Positions 9,239 to 20,836 of a DNA stretch of 64,000 bases are shown in pieces; the first letter of the stretch is position 1, and each line of letters opens with the position of its first letter. The DNA is from an uncultured Cocleimonas sp. Lineage in GTDB: Bacteria; Pseudomonadota; Gammaproteobacteria; Thiotrichales; Thiotrichaceae. The stretch spans positions 1 to 64,000 of the forward strand of contig NZ_CANLZW010000027.1 of NCBI RefSeq assembly GCF_947495625.1. The letters are read 5' to 3'. The notes below the pieces were generated by a model. That model had not been told where the DNA came from. It was given only the letters and a program-made list of their open reading frames with translations, and ran no database searches. A program made the translations under genes and the position numbers.

Positions 9239-9832
9239 TTACTCATTAAAAACCAAGTAATGTAGATAAAAATAGACTTCTCGCAGTAAAAACGGGACTT
9301 TAGTCTTCAGACTTTGATAGCGAGTGGTGGGTGTAGCAGAGGGCTTAACCTCAACCAAGCCAATGTCTTTCGCCATCATCATGGCGCGTTTGCTATGCAA
9401 CGGGTCACTGACGATCAAAGTACTGGCTAACCCGGTTGTTATTAATAACTGTTGCGCCTCAAGTAAATTATCCCGTGTGGTGTCAGATTCGATTTCCGTC
9501 AATATATCTGTTTCCGGAATACCTAAGCTCATTGCATATTTTTTAGCGACTAACGATTCGGCGACTGTTTCACCTTCACCCAATCCACCGGTGAAAATTA
9601 TTTTCTGGATATTCCCTGCCTGATATAAGTTTATCGCGTGATTAATGCGCTCCTTAAATACGGGAGAAGGCTTATCAGCATTTACCGCCGCACCTAAAAC
9701 TATCGCTACATCGGCTTTATCAGTCAGCTTCCCCAATGGAAACGTAGCTATCTGAAAACCAAGAAATAATATCCATAATAAGAATAAGAAGGTTAACCAC
9801 TGGGTGATTTTTAATAATCGAGAAAGAAACAT
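9239..9832 (-). CDS. YdcF/SanA-family (DUF218) envelope protein
   Basis: DUF218 protein with one N-terminal membrane anchor (WLTFLFLLWILFLGF) and the family core: ADVAIVLGAAV, FKERINHAINLYQAG, IIFTGG, ESDTTRDNLLEAQ and LIVSDPLHSKRAMMMAKDIG. Family members (ElyC, SanA, YdcF) are linked to envelope integrity. The minus-strand frame stays open to an ATG at 9886, but those 18 extra codons begin inside a 58-base repeat that is also present at 63928. I therefore prefer ATG 9832. No strong ribosome-binding site favours either. Confidence 0.8.
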   Translation of the reverse strand: MFLSRLLKITQWLTFLFLLWILFLGFQIATFPLGKLTDKADVAIVLGAAVNADKPSPVFKERINHAINLYQAGNIQKIIFTGGLGEGETVAESLVAKKYAMSLGIPETDILTEIESDTTRDNLLEAQQLLITTGLASTLIVSDPLHSKRAMMMAKDIGLVEVKPSATPTTRYQSLKTKVPFLLREVYFYLHYLVFNE

Positions 9833-9875
9833 GAGCGCTAGTTTAAACGAATTATTAACCCATAGAAAAAGTGCT

Positions 9876-9933
9876 TCGCAAAGCATAAATTCTATTTACG
9901 TTTTCAAAAAACAAAAACGTAATATCATTCAAA
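9876..9933. repeat. 58-base repeat with internal palindrome, copy A
   Basis: 58 bases nearly identical to 63928-63985. Both begin TCGCAAAGCATAAATTCTAT and end AACGTAATATCATTCAAA, with only four central bases differing. The centre is an inverted repeat TTACGTTTT/AAAACGTAA able to form a hairpin. It abuts a fragment of the C6 repeat at 9931. Confidence 0.85.
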
Positions 9934-9947
9934 GGTAGGGGGTGACC
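9931..9947 (-). repeat. Dispersed C6 repeat, partial copy 3
   Basis: Minus strand reads GGTCACCCCCTACCTTT with no T-run. It is a truncated unit joined directly to the 58-base repeat. Confidence 0.55.
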
Positions 9948-9968
9948 TTCACATTTAACAAGGCACTA

Positions 9969-10014
9969 TTGACAAGATACCAAAAGGTATCATATATTAT
10001 AGTACCATTTGGTA
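9969..10014 (+). promoter_or_regulatory. arsR-type promoter with two palindromic operators
   Basis: A TTGACA -35 box (9969-9974) is followed after 18 bases by TATATT (9993-9998). GATACCAAAAGGTATC (9976-9991) fills the spacer and TACCATTTGGTA (10003-10014) lies just after the -10. Both share the half-site TACC-N4-GGTA. Placement over the promoter of an ArsR-family gene implies autorepression. Direct sequence observation; binding is inferred. Confidence 0.8.
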
Positions 10015-10027
10015 TTACATTAAGAAT

Positions 10028-10369
10028 ATGACTGACAACTTACAACAATCTTTTAAAGCACTTGCCGATCCTTCTCGACGTGAGATTTTGATGCATTTAA
10101 GCAAACAGGATATGACCATCAAAGAAGTTTCTGAGCACTTTGATATGACTCGTGCAGCGGTAAAAAAGCATTTAACGATTTTGCAACAGGGAAACCTTAT
10201 AAACATTCAGAAAAATGGACGAGAACGAATCAACTCACTAAAACCTGAAGGTTTACAAACAATCACTGAATGGATGGATTACTTTAATAAGTTCTGGGAT
10301 CAGAAACTCAATAACTTACAAACCGCAGTTGCGAACTATACCGAAAAAGATGATGTCAAAAATAAATAG
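10028..10369 (+). CDS. ArsR-family HTH repressor
   Basis: 113-residue winged-helix regulator: FKALADPSRREILMHLSKQDMTI, then recognition region SEHFDMTRAAVKKHLTILQQG and wing NLINIQKNGRERINSL. No ELCVCD metal site or other cysteine cluster is present, so it is of the SRPBCC-linked ArsR subgroup rather than an arsenic or cadmium sensor. It is first gene of an operon with an AHSA1-like protein (12 bases on) and a DUF899 protein. Two operator palindromes overlap its promoter. Confidence 0.88.
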   Translation: MTDNLQQSFKALADPSRREILMHLSKQDMTIKEVSEHFDMTRAAVKKHLTILQQGNLINIQKNGRERINSLKPEGLQTITEWMDYFNKFWDQKLNNLQTAVANYTEKDDVKNK

Positions 10370-10381
10370 AAGGAAAAAACA

Positions 10382-10840
10382 ATGAGTAAAAGCACACTTC
10401 ATAAAACAGCTTTTTTTGCTGCACCTCGAGAAACACTTTGGGCCTTCCTAACGGAAGCAGACAAGCTCGGTCATTGGTATCACCCTGCCCGTGAAGACTT
10501 AGAGGAAAACCAGGATTACGAGTTATTTGATGCCGAAGATGATGACGGTGAAACAGCGATGATCTGGGGTAGTGTTCTCGAATGGCAACCCGTTTCAAAA
10601 CTCGTCTATACCTTCAATATATTTCCACTTGAAGGCGTTAGCACCACCGTGACCTGGCAACTGGAAGAAGCCTATGGCGGAACATTACTTACCCTCACAC
10701 ATGAAGGTGTCGGCGACATTACTGAAAACCCACTAAACTTATTAATGGCTCTCGATGATGGCTGGGATGAGCATATCGGTAAACTAAGAGCACAATTGAA
10801 AAACAAAGAGCATCAGACCCCGAGTTGCTCGGATCATTAA
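10382..10840 (+). CDS. SRPBCC (AHSA1-like) domain protein
   Basis: 152 residues with the START/Bet v1-like pattern of the AHSA1 family: TAFFAAPRETLWAFLTEADK at the N-terminus, GSVLEWQPVSKLVYTF and TWQLEE in the sheet, and a C-terminal long helix (LDDGWDEHIGKLRAQL). These proteins bind hydrophobic ligands. Pairing with an upstream ArsR gene is a widespread arrangement, so it probably belongs to the same response. Ligand unknown. Its GGA-type ribosome-binding site lies just upstream. Confidence 0.85.
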   Translation: MSKSTLHKTAFFAAPRETLWAFLTEADKLGHWYHPAREDLEENQDYELFDAEDDDGETAMIWGSVLEWQPVSKLVYTFNIFPLEGVSTTVTWQLEEAYGGTLLTLTHEGVGDITENPLNLLMALDDGWDEHIGKLRAQLKNKEHQTPSCSDH

Positions 10841-10851
10841 AGGATTCGATC

Positions 10852-11538
10852 ATGAATAAAATTAACAGTGTTACTCGTGAAGAATGGCTAAAAGCCCGAA
10901 AAGACTTCCTGATTAAGGAAAAAGAATTCACTTACGCCCGCGAAAAGTTAAGCGAAGAGCGTCGCAATCTACCGATGGTGAAAATCGAAAAAGATTATCA
11001 ATTTAACGCTGAAAGTGGCAGACAGACTTTGAGTGAGTTATTCGGCGATCACCAGCAACTCATTATTTACCATTTTATGTATGGTGCTGATTGGGAACAA
11101 GGTTGCCCGAGCTGTTCTTTCTGGGCAGATAATTTCGACGGAATAGATACTCATCTAGCTGCTAGAAATACATCTTTTGCCGTGACATCAAACGCGCCAT
11201 TAGACGCTTTACTTAAATATAAAAAACGCCTTGGCTGGAACTTCAACTGGGTATCTTCAACAGACCTTGAGTTCGGTACAGATTTTGGCGTGAGCTTCTA
11301 TGATGAGGAAAATGATGGAGGTTATAACTATAGCGACTGGACACCAGAAGGAGAAATGCCGGGAATAAGTGTTTTCATTAAGCAAGACGGCGATATCTAT
11401 CATAGTTATTCCACGTATGGACGAGGACTAGACATGTTAAATGGCGCTTATCATTACCTAGATTTGACACCCATTGGGCGAAATGAAAAAGACCTTGAAT
11501 ATACTCAGGCGTGGGTCAAACGGCATGATGAGTACTAG
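10852..11538 (+). CDS. DUF899 thioredoxin-like protein
   Basis: DUF899 family, about 228 residues from ATG 10852, which has AAAGGA 6-11 bases upstream. A start at 10825 would overlap the previous gene and lacks that site. The family pattern is visible: EWLKARKDFLIKEKEFTYAR, LPMVKIEKDY, a HFMYGADWEQGCPSCSFWAD segment with Cys-x2-Cys, and a C-terminal HYLDLTPIGR. The fold is thioredoxin-like and members are often called dithiol-disulfide isomerase-like, without a proven reaction. Last gene of the ArsR operon, ending before a perfect palindrome. Confidence 0.85.
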   Translation: MNKINSVTREEWLKARKDFLIKEKEFTYAREKLSEERRNLPMVKIEKDYQFNAESGRQTLSELFGDHQQLIIYHFMYGADWEQGCPSCSFWADNFDGIDTHLAARNTSFAVTSNAPLDALLKYKKRLGWNFNWVSSTDLEFGTDFGVSFYDEENDGGYNYSDWTPEGEMPGISVFIKQDGDIYHSYSTYGRGLDMLNGAYHYLDLTPIGRNEKDLEYTQAWVKRHDEY

Positions 11539-11556
11539 AAAAACCATGAAATATAA

Positions 11557-11614
11557 GACACCCCCCTACTTTAGGGCACTTTTTTAAAAAAGTGCCCTAA
11601 AGTAGGGGGGTGTC
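11557..11614. terminator. Perfect 58-base palindrome made of two head-to-head repeat units
   Basis: Two complete C6 repeat units meet at their T/A runs, giving 29-base arms with no mismatch. It lies between convergent genes (DUF899, stop 11538; fadA, stop 11636). In RNA from either strand it would fold into a very stable hairpin, so a bidirectional terminator role is likely. Confidence 0.85.
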
Positions 11615-11635
11615 AAATTAATGCTAAATGATTAA

Positions 11636-14991
<3,356 letters not shown>

Positions 14992-15040
14992 GCTTGCTCC
15001 TTTTTTTGTTATAACGTGCAATGCGTTTTAGATTAGAAAC

Positions 15041-15069
15041 CACACCCCCTACCTTTACGCTCTTTTTTA
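15041..15069 (+). repeat. Dispersed C6-TACTT/T-run repeat, copy 5
   Basis: ACACCCCCTACCTTTACGCT followed by a T-run, located between the divergent fadB and thioesterase starts. It is one of the few copies at a promoter side rather than a gene end. Confidence 0.7.
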
Positions 15070-15210
15070 TTAGATAAATAGGTAGAGAAGTTGAATTTAA
15101 TTTAACCTCTGAGTGTAGTTCATCTGAGGAAATAGTTATGTAAGATAAATGAAATTTAATGTTACTCTTTCTCAAAAAAATATAATTCATATACAAAAGA
15201 CGAGGTAAAA

Positions 15211-15675
15211 ATGACAGATACAGCTTTTCAAGATGCATACCCAGAGCCACTCAAACATTGTTATGGTTGCGGCAGTAATAATGATCACGGTTTACAACTA
15301 AAAAGTTATTGGGATGGTGATGAGACTATCGCTAGATACAATCCACGCCCTGAACACACTGCGATTCCTAATTTTGTCTATGGTGGCTTGTTAGCATCTA
15401 TTATTGATTGTCACGGCACCGGCTCTGCATCGGCTGCGGCAACCAAAGAATACGGCAGCGAAGGCGAACCTGCTTTGCGTTTTGTGACGGCTAATTTGAA
15501 TGTGGATTTCCTCGCACCGACACCAATGGGGGTTGAATTAGAAGCACGCGGAACTATTCGTGAACTCAAGGAAAAGAAAGTAATTGTGGATATCGTGGTT
15601 TCTGCAGATGGCAAACCTTGCGCAAAGGGATCTGTGATTGCGGTGAGAATGCCAGATTCGATGATGCCAGATTAA
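15211..15675 (+). CDS. Hotdog-fold (PaaI-like) acyl-CoA thioesterase
   Basis: 154 residues. The hotdog signature is NFVYGGLLASIIDCHGTGSA, with HGG replaced by YGG and the Asp conserved, then RFVTANLNVDFLAPTPMG and a C-terminal KPCAKGSVIAVRM strand. An unusual N-terminal CYGCGSNN(D)HGL segment is typical of the subgroup that contains human THEM4-like thioesterases. Likely hydrolyses acyl-CoA. It is divergent from fadBA, which fits a role in fatty-acid metabolism. The start has AGACGAGGT about ten bases upstream. Confidence 0.82.
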   Translation: MTDTAFQDAYPEPLKHCYGCGSNNDHGLQLKSYWDGDETIARYNPRPEHTAIPNFVYGGLLASIIDCHGTGSASAAATKEYGSEGEPALRFVTANLNVDFLAPTPMGVELEARGTIRELKEKKVIVDIVVSADGKPCAKGSVIAVRMPDSMMPD

Positions 15676-15846
15676 AGAATTTCAGATCAAGACTGGAATT
15701 TTCGGTGGCACTTAATAGCACTTAATAGCAGTCATCGAACATAGTCCCATATAGAGTTGCATAATACTTCAACTGTACTTTAAAAGTGACCACTGAGTAT
15801 TAGGGTTTTGCCTAATAACAAACACCCTAATCTCTTCAGAACCTTT

Positions 15847-16287
15847 CTATACTGTAGTCAGTAATATACTCGTTTCACTATTTAGTACGCCATCAATGAT
15901 ACGCACACTACCTAGTACACGATCAAATTCGGCCAAGCTGGAGGTTTGTATCTCTGCCACCAAATCCCAAGCACCATTCGTCGAGTGCAAAGCCACCAAC
16001 TCCGGAAATCCTCTTAATTCTCGAATAACTTGAGATGCTGACTTACCAACCACCTCAATCATCATGATCGCGCGGATAGTATCTAGACCTTGGTCTTCCC
16101 TTATTCTTACGGTAAACCCCAACAATACTCCTGAGGCCTGTAATCTATCCAATCTATTTTGCACGGTTCCACGAGATACTTTCAGTTTTTCCGCCAGATG
16201 CGTTAACGAAGCTCGACCATCCTTGCGCAGCAAAGAAATAAGTTCTCTATCAAGGTTGTCATAAGTATGTGTATTTGTTGGTGTCAT
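15847..16287 (-). CDS. Lrp/AsnC-family transcriptional regulator
   Basis: Winged-helix N-terminus (LDRELISLLRKDGRASLTHLAEKLKVSRGTVQNRLDRLQ) plus the RAM ligand-binding domain (VVGKSASQVIRELRGFPELV and ALHSTNGAWDLVAEI). 146 residues from ATG 16287, preceded by GTGAG. The longer frame from 16329 adds an unlikely 14 residues. It is transcribed divergently from ornithine cyclodeaminase and probably regulates it in response to an amino acid of the arginine/ornithine group. Confidence 0.9.
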   Translation of the reverse strand: MTPTNTHTYDNLDRELISLLRKDGRASLTHLAEKLKVSRGTVQNRLDRLQASGVLLGFTVRIREDQGLDTIRAIMMIEVVGKSASQVIRELRGFPELVALHSTNGAWDLVAEIQTSSLAEFDRVLGSVRIIDGVLNSETSILLTTV

Positions 16288-16449
16288 ATTTCTCACTAAA
16301 TTGTCATTTTGTACAATAACAGCTAGCACTATGATAATTCATTGCTAAATATTTGTATACTTTTGCTATTTTGATTGAAATTTCTTTTCTTTATACTTTT
16401 TCTATACCGAAGAACTATCCCTACTTGAAAGAAATTGGAGAGCATTAAA

Positions 16450-17538
16450 ATGTCTGACAACGAATTACAACTTAATAAAGATTTGAATATTGTCCCTTTT
16501 GTTAGTGTTGATCACATGATGAAAATAGTTGGACGTCTTGGCATGGAAAACATGCTTGAAGGAATGGCTGCGTATATTGAAGAGGACTTCAAACGCTGGG
16601 AGTTATTTGATAAAACCCCTCGCGTTGCGGCACATTCTGATGAAGGTGTTATTGAATTAATGCCAACTAGCGATGGTGAACATTATGGATTCAAATATGT
16701 AAATGGCCACCCTAAGAACATGAAAGAGGGCTTACAAACTGTAACAGCGTTTGGCGTACTATCAAAAGTGTATACCGGTTACCCTATTTTATTCTCAGAG
16801 ATGACTATCTTGACAGCATTGCGCACCGCTGCCACTTCAGTGGTAGCGGCCAGATACCTTGCTCGTAAAAATTCACGCTGCATGGCGCTCATTGGAAATG
16901 GCGCACAATCTGAATTTCAGGCACTGGCGTTCAAAACCATGCTGGGTATTGATCAATTAAGACTTTACGATATTGATCCTGTCGCTACTGAAAAATTTAT
17001 AGGCAATATGCAAGGTTACGGCTTTGAGATCGTTACTTGCAACTCAGCTCGTGAAGCAGCCAAGGGCGCAGATATCATTACAACCGCTACTGCAGACAAA
17101 CAAAATGCCACAATCCTGACTGATGATATGGTCGAAGCGGGTGTTCATATAAATGCTGTGGGTGGTGATTGCCCTGGCAAAACAGAGTTGGAAAAAGCAC
17201 TCGTTTTACGCTCTAGCCTTTTTGTCGAGTACCCACCACAAACACGTATCGAAGGTGAGTTGCAGCAATTAGATGCTGATTACCCAGTGAATGAAATGTG
17301 GCGGGTGATTCGCGGTGAACTAGTAGGCCGTAAAAATGATGAGGAAGTCACATTGTTCGACAGTGTTGGCTTCGCCACAGAAGATTTTTCGGCGTTACGT
17401 TATATCCGTGATATGTTGGATCGCCCGGGAATGACTGGCATGTATGAAAATCTCGACATGATTGCCGACCCTGATGAGCCACGCGATCTTTTTGGTATGG
17501 TTCGCCGTTCTGGTGCTATGTCTAAAGTAGCTGCCTAA
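16450..17538 (+). CDS. Ornithine cyclodeaminase
   Basis: Converts L-ornithine to L-proline and ammonia with bound NAD. Family signatures: GFKYVNGHPKNMKEGLQTV, SEMTILTALRTAATSVVAAR, the Rossmann motif LIGNGAQSEFQALAF, and GVHINAVGGDCPGKTEL. Start ATG 16450 has GGAG ten bases before it. The next gene, one base downstream, encodes a CtlX-type citrulline hydrolase whose product would be ornithine, so the pair makes a citrulline-to-proline route. About 362 residues, normal. Confidence 0.93.
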   Translation: MSDNELQLNKDLNIVPFVSVDHMMKIVGRLGMENMLEGMAAYIEEDFKRWELFDKTPRVAAHSDEGVIELMPTSDGEHYGFKYVNGHPKNMKEGLQTVTAFGVLSKVYTGYPILFSEMTILTALRTAATSVVAARYLARKNSRCMALIGNGAQSEFQALAFKTMLGIDQLRLYDIDPVATEKFIGNMQGYGFEIVTCNSAREAAKGADIITTATADKQNATILTDDMVEAGVHINAVGGDCPGKTELEKALVLRSSLFVEYPPQTRIEGELQQLDADYPVNEMWRVIRGELVGRKNDEEVTLFDSVGFATEDFSALRYIRDMLDRPGMTGMYENLDMIADPDEPRDLFGMVRRSGAMSKVAA

Positions 17539-17539
17539 A

Positions 17540-18466
17540 ATGTCTACATCAAGTATTCAAGCTCCTGCTGCGGTCGTGATGATTCGGCCTCACCATTTTA
17601 GAGTTAATCCGGAAACCGCTGGTGATAATGTATATCAACAAGATACTGTCGCTATGGATCAAACCAAACTTGCACGGTTAGCTTTTCAAGAGCTAACCGT
17701 TGCAGCGAAGCTTTTAGAAGAGGCTGGTATTCGCGTTCATATATTTGAAGACGAGGGGACCGATACACCAGATTCCGTTTTCCCCAATAACTGGTTTTCA
17801 ACACATTCAGGTGGACACATAGCACTGTACCCAATGTTCTCTGAGGCACGTCGTAAAGAGCGCCGCCCAGATGTAATTAACATGCTGAAAAGCAGCTATA
17901 GGGTACAGGATGTTATTGATTATTCAGGACTAGAACCTGACGGATTATTCCTTGAAGGCACAGGAGCTATGGTTCTGGACCATATAGATCGAGTCGCTTA
18001 TGCGGTCAAATCGAATCGTACTGATCCAATTGCACTGGAACGGTTTTGTACTCACTTTAATTATGAACCGATGGTATTTGAAGCCGAAGATGAAAATGGT
18101 GTCCCCGTTTATCACACCAATGTATTAATGTGTATCGCTACATCGTTTGTAATGATCAGCCTGGACATGATAAAAAACCTGCAGCGCCGGAATGAAATCG
18201 TCAAACGCTTTGAAGCTTCAGGCCGCACGGTGATTGATTTAAGTCCTTCACAAATTGCAGATTTCGCCGGCAACGCAATAGAATTACATGGCGCAGAGCA
18301 AAATATTCTTGCATTATCGTCTAGGGCATTAGCCGCGCTAACTACCGAACAAATCAATATAATTGAGCAATCTGTAAACATCTTAGGGTTGGATATTCCC
18401 AGTATAGAATTAGCAGGTGGATCTGTTAGATGCACACTTGCCGGAATTCATCTTACGCCGCGCTAA
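17540..18466 (+). CDS. ctlX: Citrulline-utilisation hydrolase, CtlX type
   Basis: Amidinotransferase/arginine-deiminase superfamily, 308 residues. Visible landmarks: MIRPHHFRVNPET, the active-site segment DSVFPNNWFSTH, EGTGAMVLDHIDRVAYA, YHTNVLMCIA, and the C-terminal GGSVRCTLAGIHL with the nucleophilic Cys. The PNNWF and GGSVRCTL pattern is that of CtlX proteins, which hydrolyse citrulline to ornithine, CO2 and ammonia. Coupling to ornithine cyclodeaminase supports this over an arginine deiminase. Ends 90 bases before the deacetylase gene. Confidence 0.87.
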   Translation: MSTSSIQAPAAVVMIRPHHFRVNPETAGDNVYQQDTVAMDQTKLARLAFQELTVAAKLLEEAGIRVHIFEDEGTDTPDSVFPNNWFSTHSGGHIALYPMFSEARRKERRPDVINMLKSSYRVQDVIDYSGLEPDGLFLEGTGAMVLDHIDRVAYAVKSNRTDPIALERFCTHFNYEPMVFEAEDENGVPVYHTNVLMCIATSFVMISLDMIKNLQRRNEIVKRFEASGRTVIDLSPSQIADFAGNAIELHGAEQNILALSSRALAALTTEQINIIEQSVNILGLDIPSIELAGGSVRCTLAGIHLTPR

Positions 18467-18555
18467 CTTTAGTATGACTAAAATTAACCTATAAATATTA
18501 CAAACCCAGATTCATCAGTGATCAGCACAGATAATAAAAAACAGGGAGTTGTATC

Positions 18556-19602
18556 GTGAAAATTATTTATTCAGACAAACATTATCATCAAAGTCCAAAG
18601 CTAGAGTTAGCAGGCGGTGACTTAGTTCCTTCTTTTGAAAATCCTTCACGCGCTGAACACGTTTTAGAACGTGCTAGAACTGTTGGTTTAGATGAAATTA
18701 TTTCACCAGACGAGTTTGGCATAGAACCTCTTTTAGCTGTGCATGATTCTGGGTATATCCAGTTTTTACAAACAGCTTGGCAGCAATGGATAGAAGCTGG
18801 ATTTAAGGGAGAGATAATTCCATTGTGTTGGCCTGCTGGAAAAGCATCCGATATTTTACCTCAACATATTAAAGGAAAGGTAGGTTATTACGCTCAAGGT
18901 ACCGACAGCAATATTACAGAAGGTACCTGGACTGCCGCGTTGGCTGCTGCACAATCTGCATTAACGGGTGCTTCTCTAATTTGCAAATCAGTAAAAAGTG
19001 GTAATAAGGCCAGAGCATTTTCACTAGGTCGACCACCAGGGCACCATGCCGCAAAAGCTTCTTACGGTGGCTATTCGTTCTTAAATAATGCCGCCATTAC
19101 TGCACAATATTGCCGCGATCAAGGTATTGCTAAAGTGGCTGTGCTGGATGTCGATTTTCATCACGGGAATGGCACTCAGGATATATTCTATGATCGTGAT
19201 GATGTGTTTTTTGCTTCCATCCATGGTGATCCAATGGATAACTTTCCATACTTTTGGGGACATGCATCAGAACAAGGTGAAGGGATCGGTGAAGGTTTTA
19301 ATTTGAATTTTCCATTAAGCAATGGCACAACATTCGCGGTATGGAGAGAAGCGTTAAAATCCAGTCTTTCTGCAATTAATGAGTTTGGAGCTGAAGTATT
19401 AATTGTTTCTTTAGGCGTAGACACATTTGAAGATGACCCGATCAGCTCTTTTAAGTTAAAAACTCCGGATTATCTGGTCATGGGCGCAGACATTGCCGAC
19501 TTAGGCATCCCCACACTATTCGTGATGGAAGGTGGGTATAACGTAGAAGCACTTGGCATAAATATGGTAAATGTATTACAAGGCTATGAAGCCTCTTTAT
19601 AA
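18556..19602 (+). CDS. Histone deacetylase-family acetylpolyamine amidohydrolase
   Basis: 348 residues, GTG start with GGGAG eight bases upstream. HDAC fold zinc and catalytic residues: RPPGHHAAKASYGGYSFLNN (tandem His), DVDFHHGNGTQDIF, and SLGVDTFEDDP. It matches bacterial acetylpolyamine amidohydrolases, which deacetylate N-acetylputrescine or N-acetylcadaverine. Position after the citrulline/ornithine genes suggests polyamine salvage that feeds the same amino-acid pool. Regulation may be shared with that operon, since only 90 bases separate them. Confidence 0.88.
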   Translation: MKIIYSDKHYHQSPKLELAGGDLVPSFENPSRAEHVLERARTVGLDEIISPDEFGIEPLLAVHDSGYIQFLQTAWQQWIEAGFKGEIIPLCWPAGKASDILPQHIKGKVGYYAQGTDSNITEGTWTAALAAAQSALTGASLICKSVKSGNKARAFSLGRPPGHHAAKASYGGYSFLNNAAITAQYCRDQGIAKVAVLDVDFHHGNGTQDIFYDRDDVFFASIHGDPMDNFPYFWGHASEQGEGIGEGFNLNFPLSNGTTFAVWREALKSSLSAINEFGAEVLIVSLGVDTFEDDPISSFKLKTPDYLVMGADIADLGIPTLFVMEGGYNVEALGINMVNVLQGYEASL

Positions 19603-19870
19603 CTAAGCCAAACGACTCACCATTACTGAAATACTTAATGTTAGTGGATCTGATTTAAGTATCTATAGTCTTGGTAAAGGCAACCCAGTTCCTGCTATAG
19701 AGAGACTATTACTTAATTGAGCAAAAACAGAATGAGGTGTTAAGGGTGAAGGGCTGCGTTTAATCTATGAACCAATCAAATTACACTATGATTTGGTAGT
19801 GCAAGTCATCGCGCTATTACAGTATACTTTCCGCCTTTAAATAATCACTACTTATAGGCGTTCGTAGAAC
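19603..19870. other. Intergenic region before glyQ
   Basis: 268 bases without a supported gene. One frame (to a stop near 19720) gives a 37-residue peptide with no start codon or ribosome-binding site. It could be a gene remnant but I do not recognise it. No terminator or riboswitch was identified. Confidence 0.4.
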
Positions 19871-20836
19871 ATGTCGCAGCAAAATATACAACAGTACGAC
19901 ACATCAACATTCCAAGGTTTAATTTTTGCCCTACAGGATTACTGGGCAAAGCAAGGCTGTGCGATTTTACAGCCTTACGATATGCCGATGGGTGCGGGCA
20001 CTGATAACCCAAATACGTTTTTACGTGCGATTGGCCCTGAGCCATGGAATGCAGCGTTCGTTCAACCTTCGCGACGCCCTACTGATGGTCGCTATGGTGA
20101 AAACCCAAACCGCCTGCAACGCTATTACCAATTTCAGGTATTGATGAAGCCATCTCCACTAGAGATTCAGGATTTATATCTGGGTTCTTTAAAAGCATTA
20201 GGCTTCGATCCGCTAGAGCACGATATTCGTTTCGTTGAAGACAACTGGGAATCACCCACACTTGGCGCTTGGGGTTTAGGCTGGGAAGTTTGGCTAAATG
20301 GTATGGAGGTGACTCAGTTCACCTACTTCCAACAGCTCGGTGGTTTGGATTGTAAGCCAGTTACGGGCGAGATTGCTTACGGTTTAGAACGCCTTGCGAT
20401 GTATTTGCAGGATGTTGAAGTGGTTTACGATTTGGTTTGGACGATCGATCCTGCTGGTAACAAAGTCACTTATGGTGATGTTTATCATCGTAATGAAGTT
20501 GAGCAATCAACCTACAACTTTGAAGTGGCAAATGTTGAAGAGTTATTCCATCACTTTGACGCGGCAGAAAAAGAAAGTCAGGTACTTATCGAAAAAGGAT
20601 TGCCATTACCGGCATACGAACAAATGCTAACGGCTTCGCACGCGTTTAATCTACTGGATTCTCGTAATGCGATTTCGGTAACAGAGCGTCAGCGTTATAT
20701 GCTGCGCGTTAGATCATTATCACGTGCTATTGCAGAAGCTTATTATGCGTCTCGTGAGGCATTAGGTTTCCCTCTGGTGAAAGACAAACCTGATTCAGAT
20801 GCTGCAAACGATGTCGAACAAAAGGAGGGCGCGTAA
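19871..20836 (+). CDS. glyQ: Glycyl-tRNA synthetase alpha subunit
   Basis: Catalytic subunit of the bacterial alpha2beta2 glycyl-tRNA synthetase. Signatures: [59 protein letters not shown], and [12 protein letters not shown]. The 321 residues slightly exceed Escherichia coli GlyQ (303) through a C-terminal acidic tail. The stop overlaps the glyS start as TAATG. Confidence 0.97.
   Translation: MSQQNIQQYDTSTFQGLIFALQDYWAKQGCAILQPYDMPMGAGTDNPNTFLRAIGPEPWNAAFVQPSRRPTDGRYGENPNRLQRYYQFQVLMKPSPLEIQDLYLGSLKALGFDPLEHDIRFVEDNWESPTLGAWGLGWEVWLNGMEVTQFTYFQQLGGLDCKPVTGEIAYGLERLAMYLQDVEVVYDLVWTIDPAGNKVTYGDVYHRNEVEQSTYNFEVANVEELFHHFDAAEKESQVLIEKGLPLPAYEQMLTASHAFNLLDSRNAISVTERQRYMLRVRSLSRAIAEAYYASREALGFPLVKDKPDSDAANDVEQKEGA

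Noticed and set aside
10028-10369. Arsenic or heavy-metal resistance regulator.
   Set aside because: Lacks the cysteine metal site and arsenic genes; the SRPBCC and DUF899 partners point to another signal.
19603-19720. Open frame that could be a decayed gene before glyQ.
   Set aside because: Too short, no start codon and no recognisable domain.
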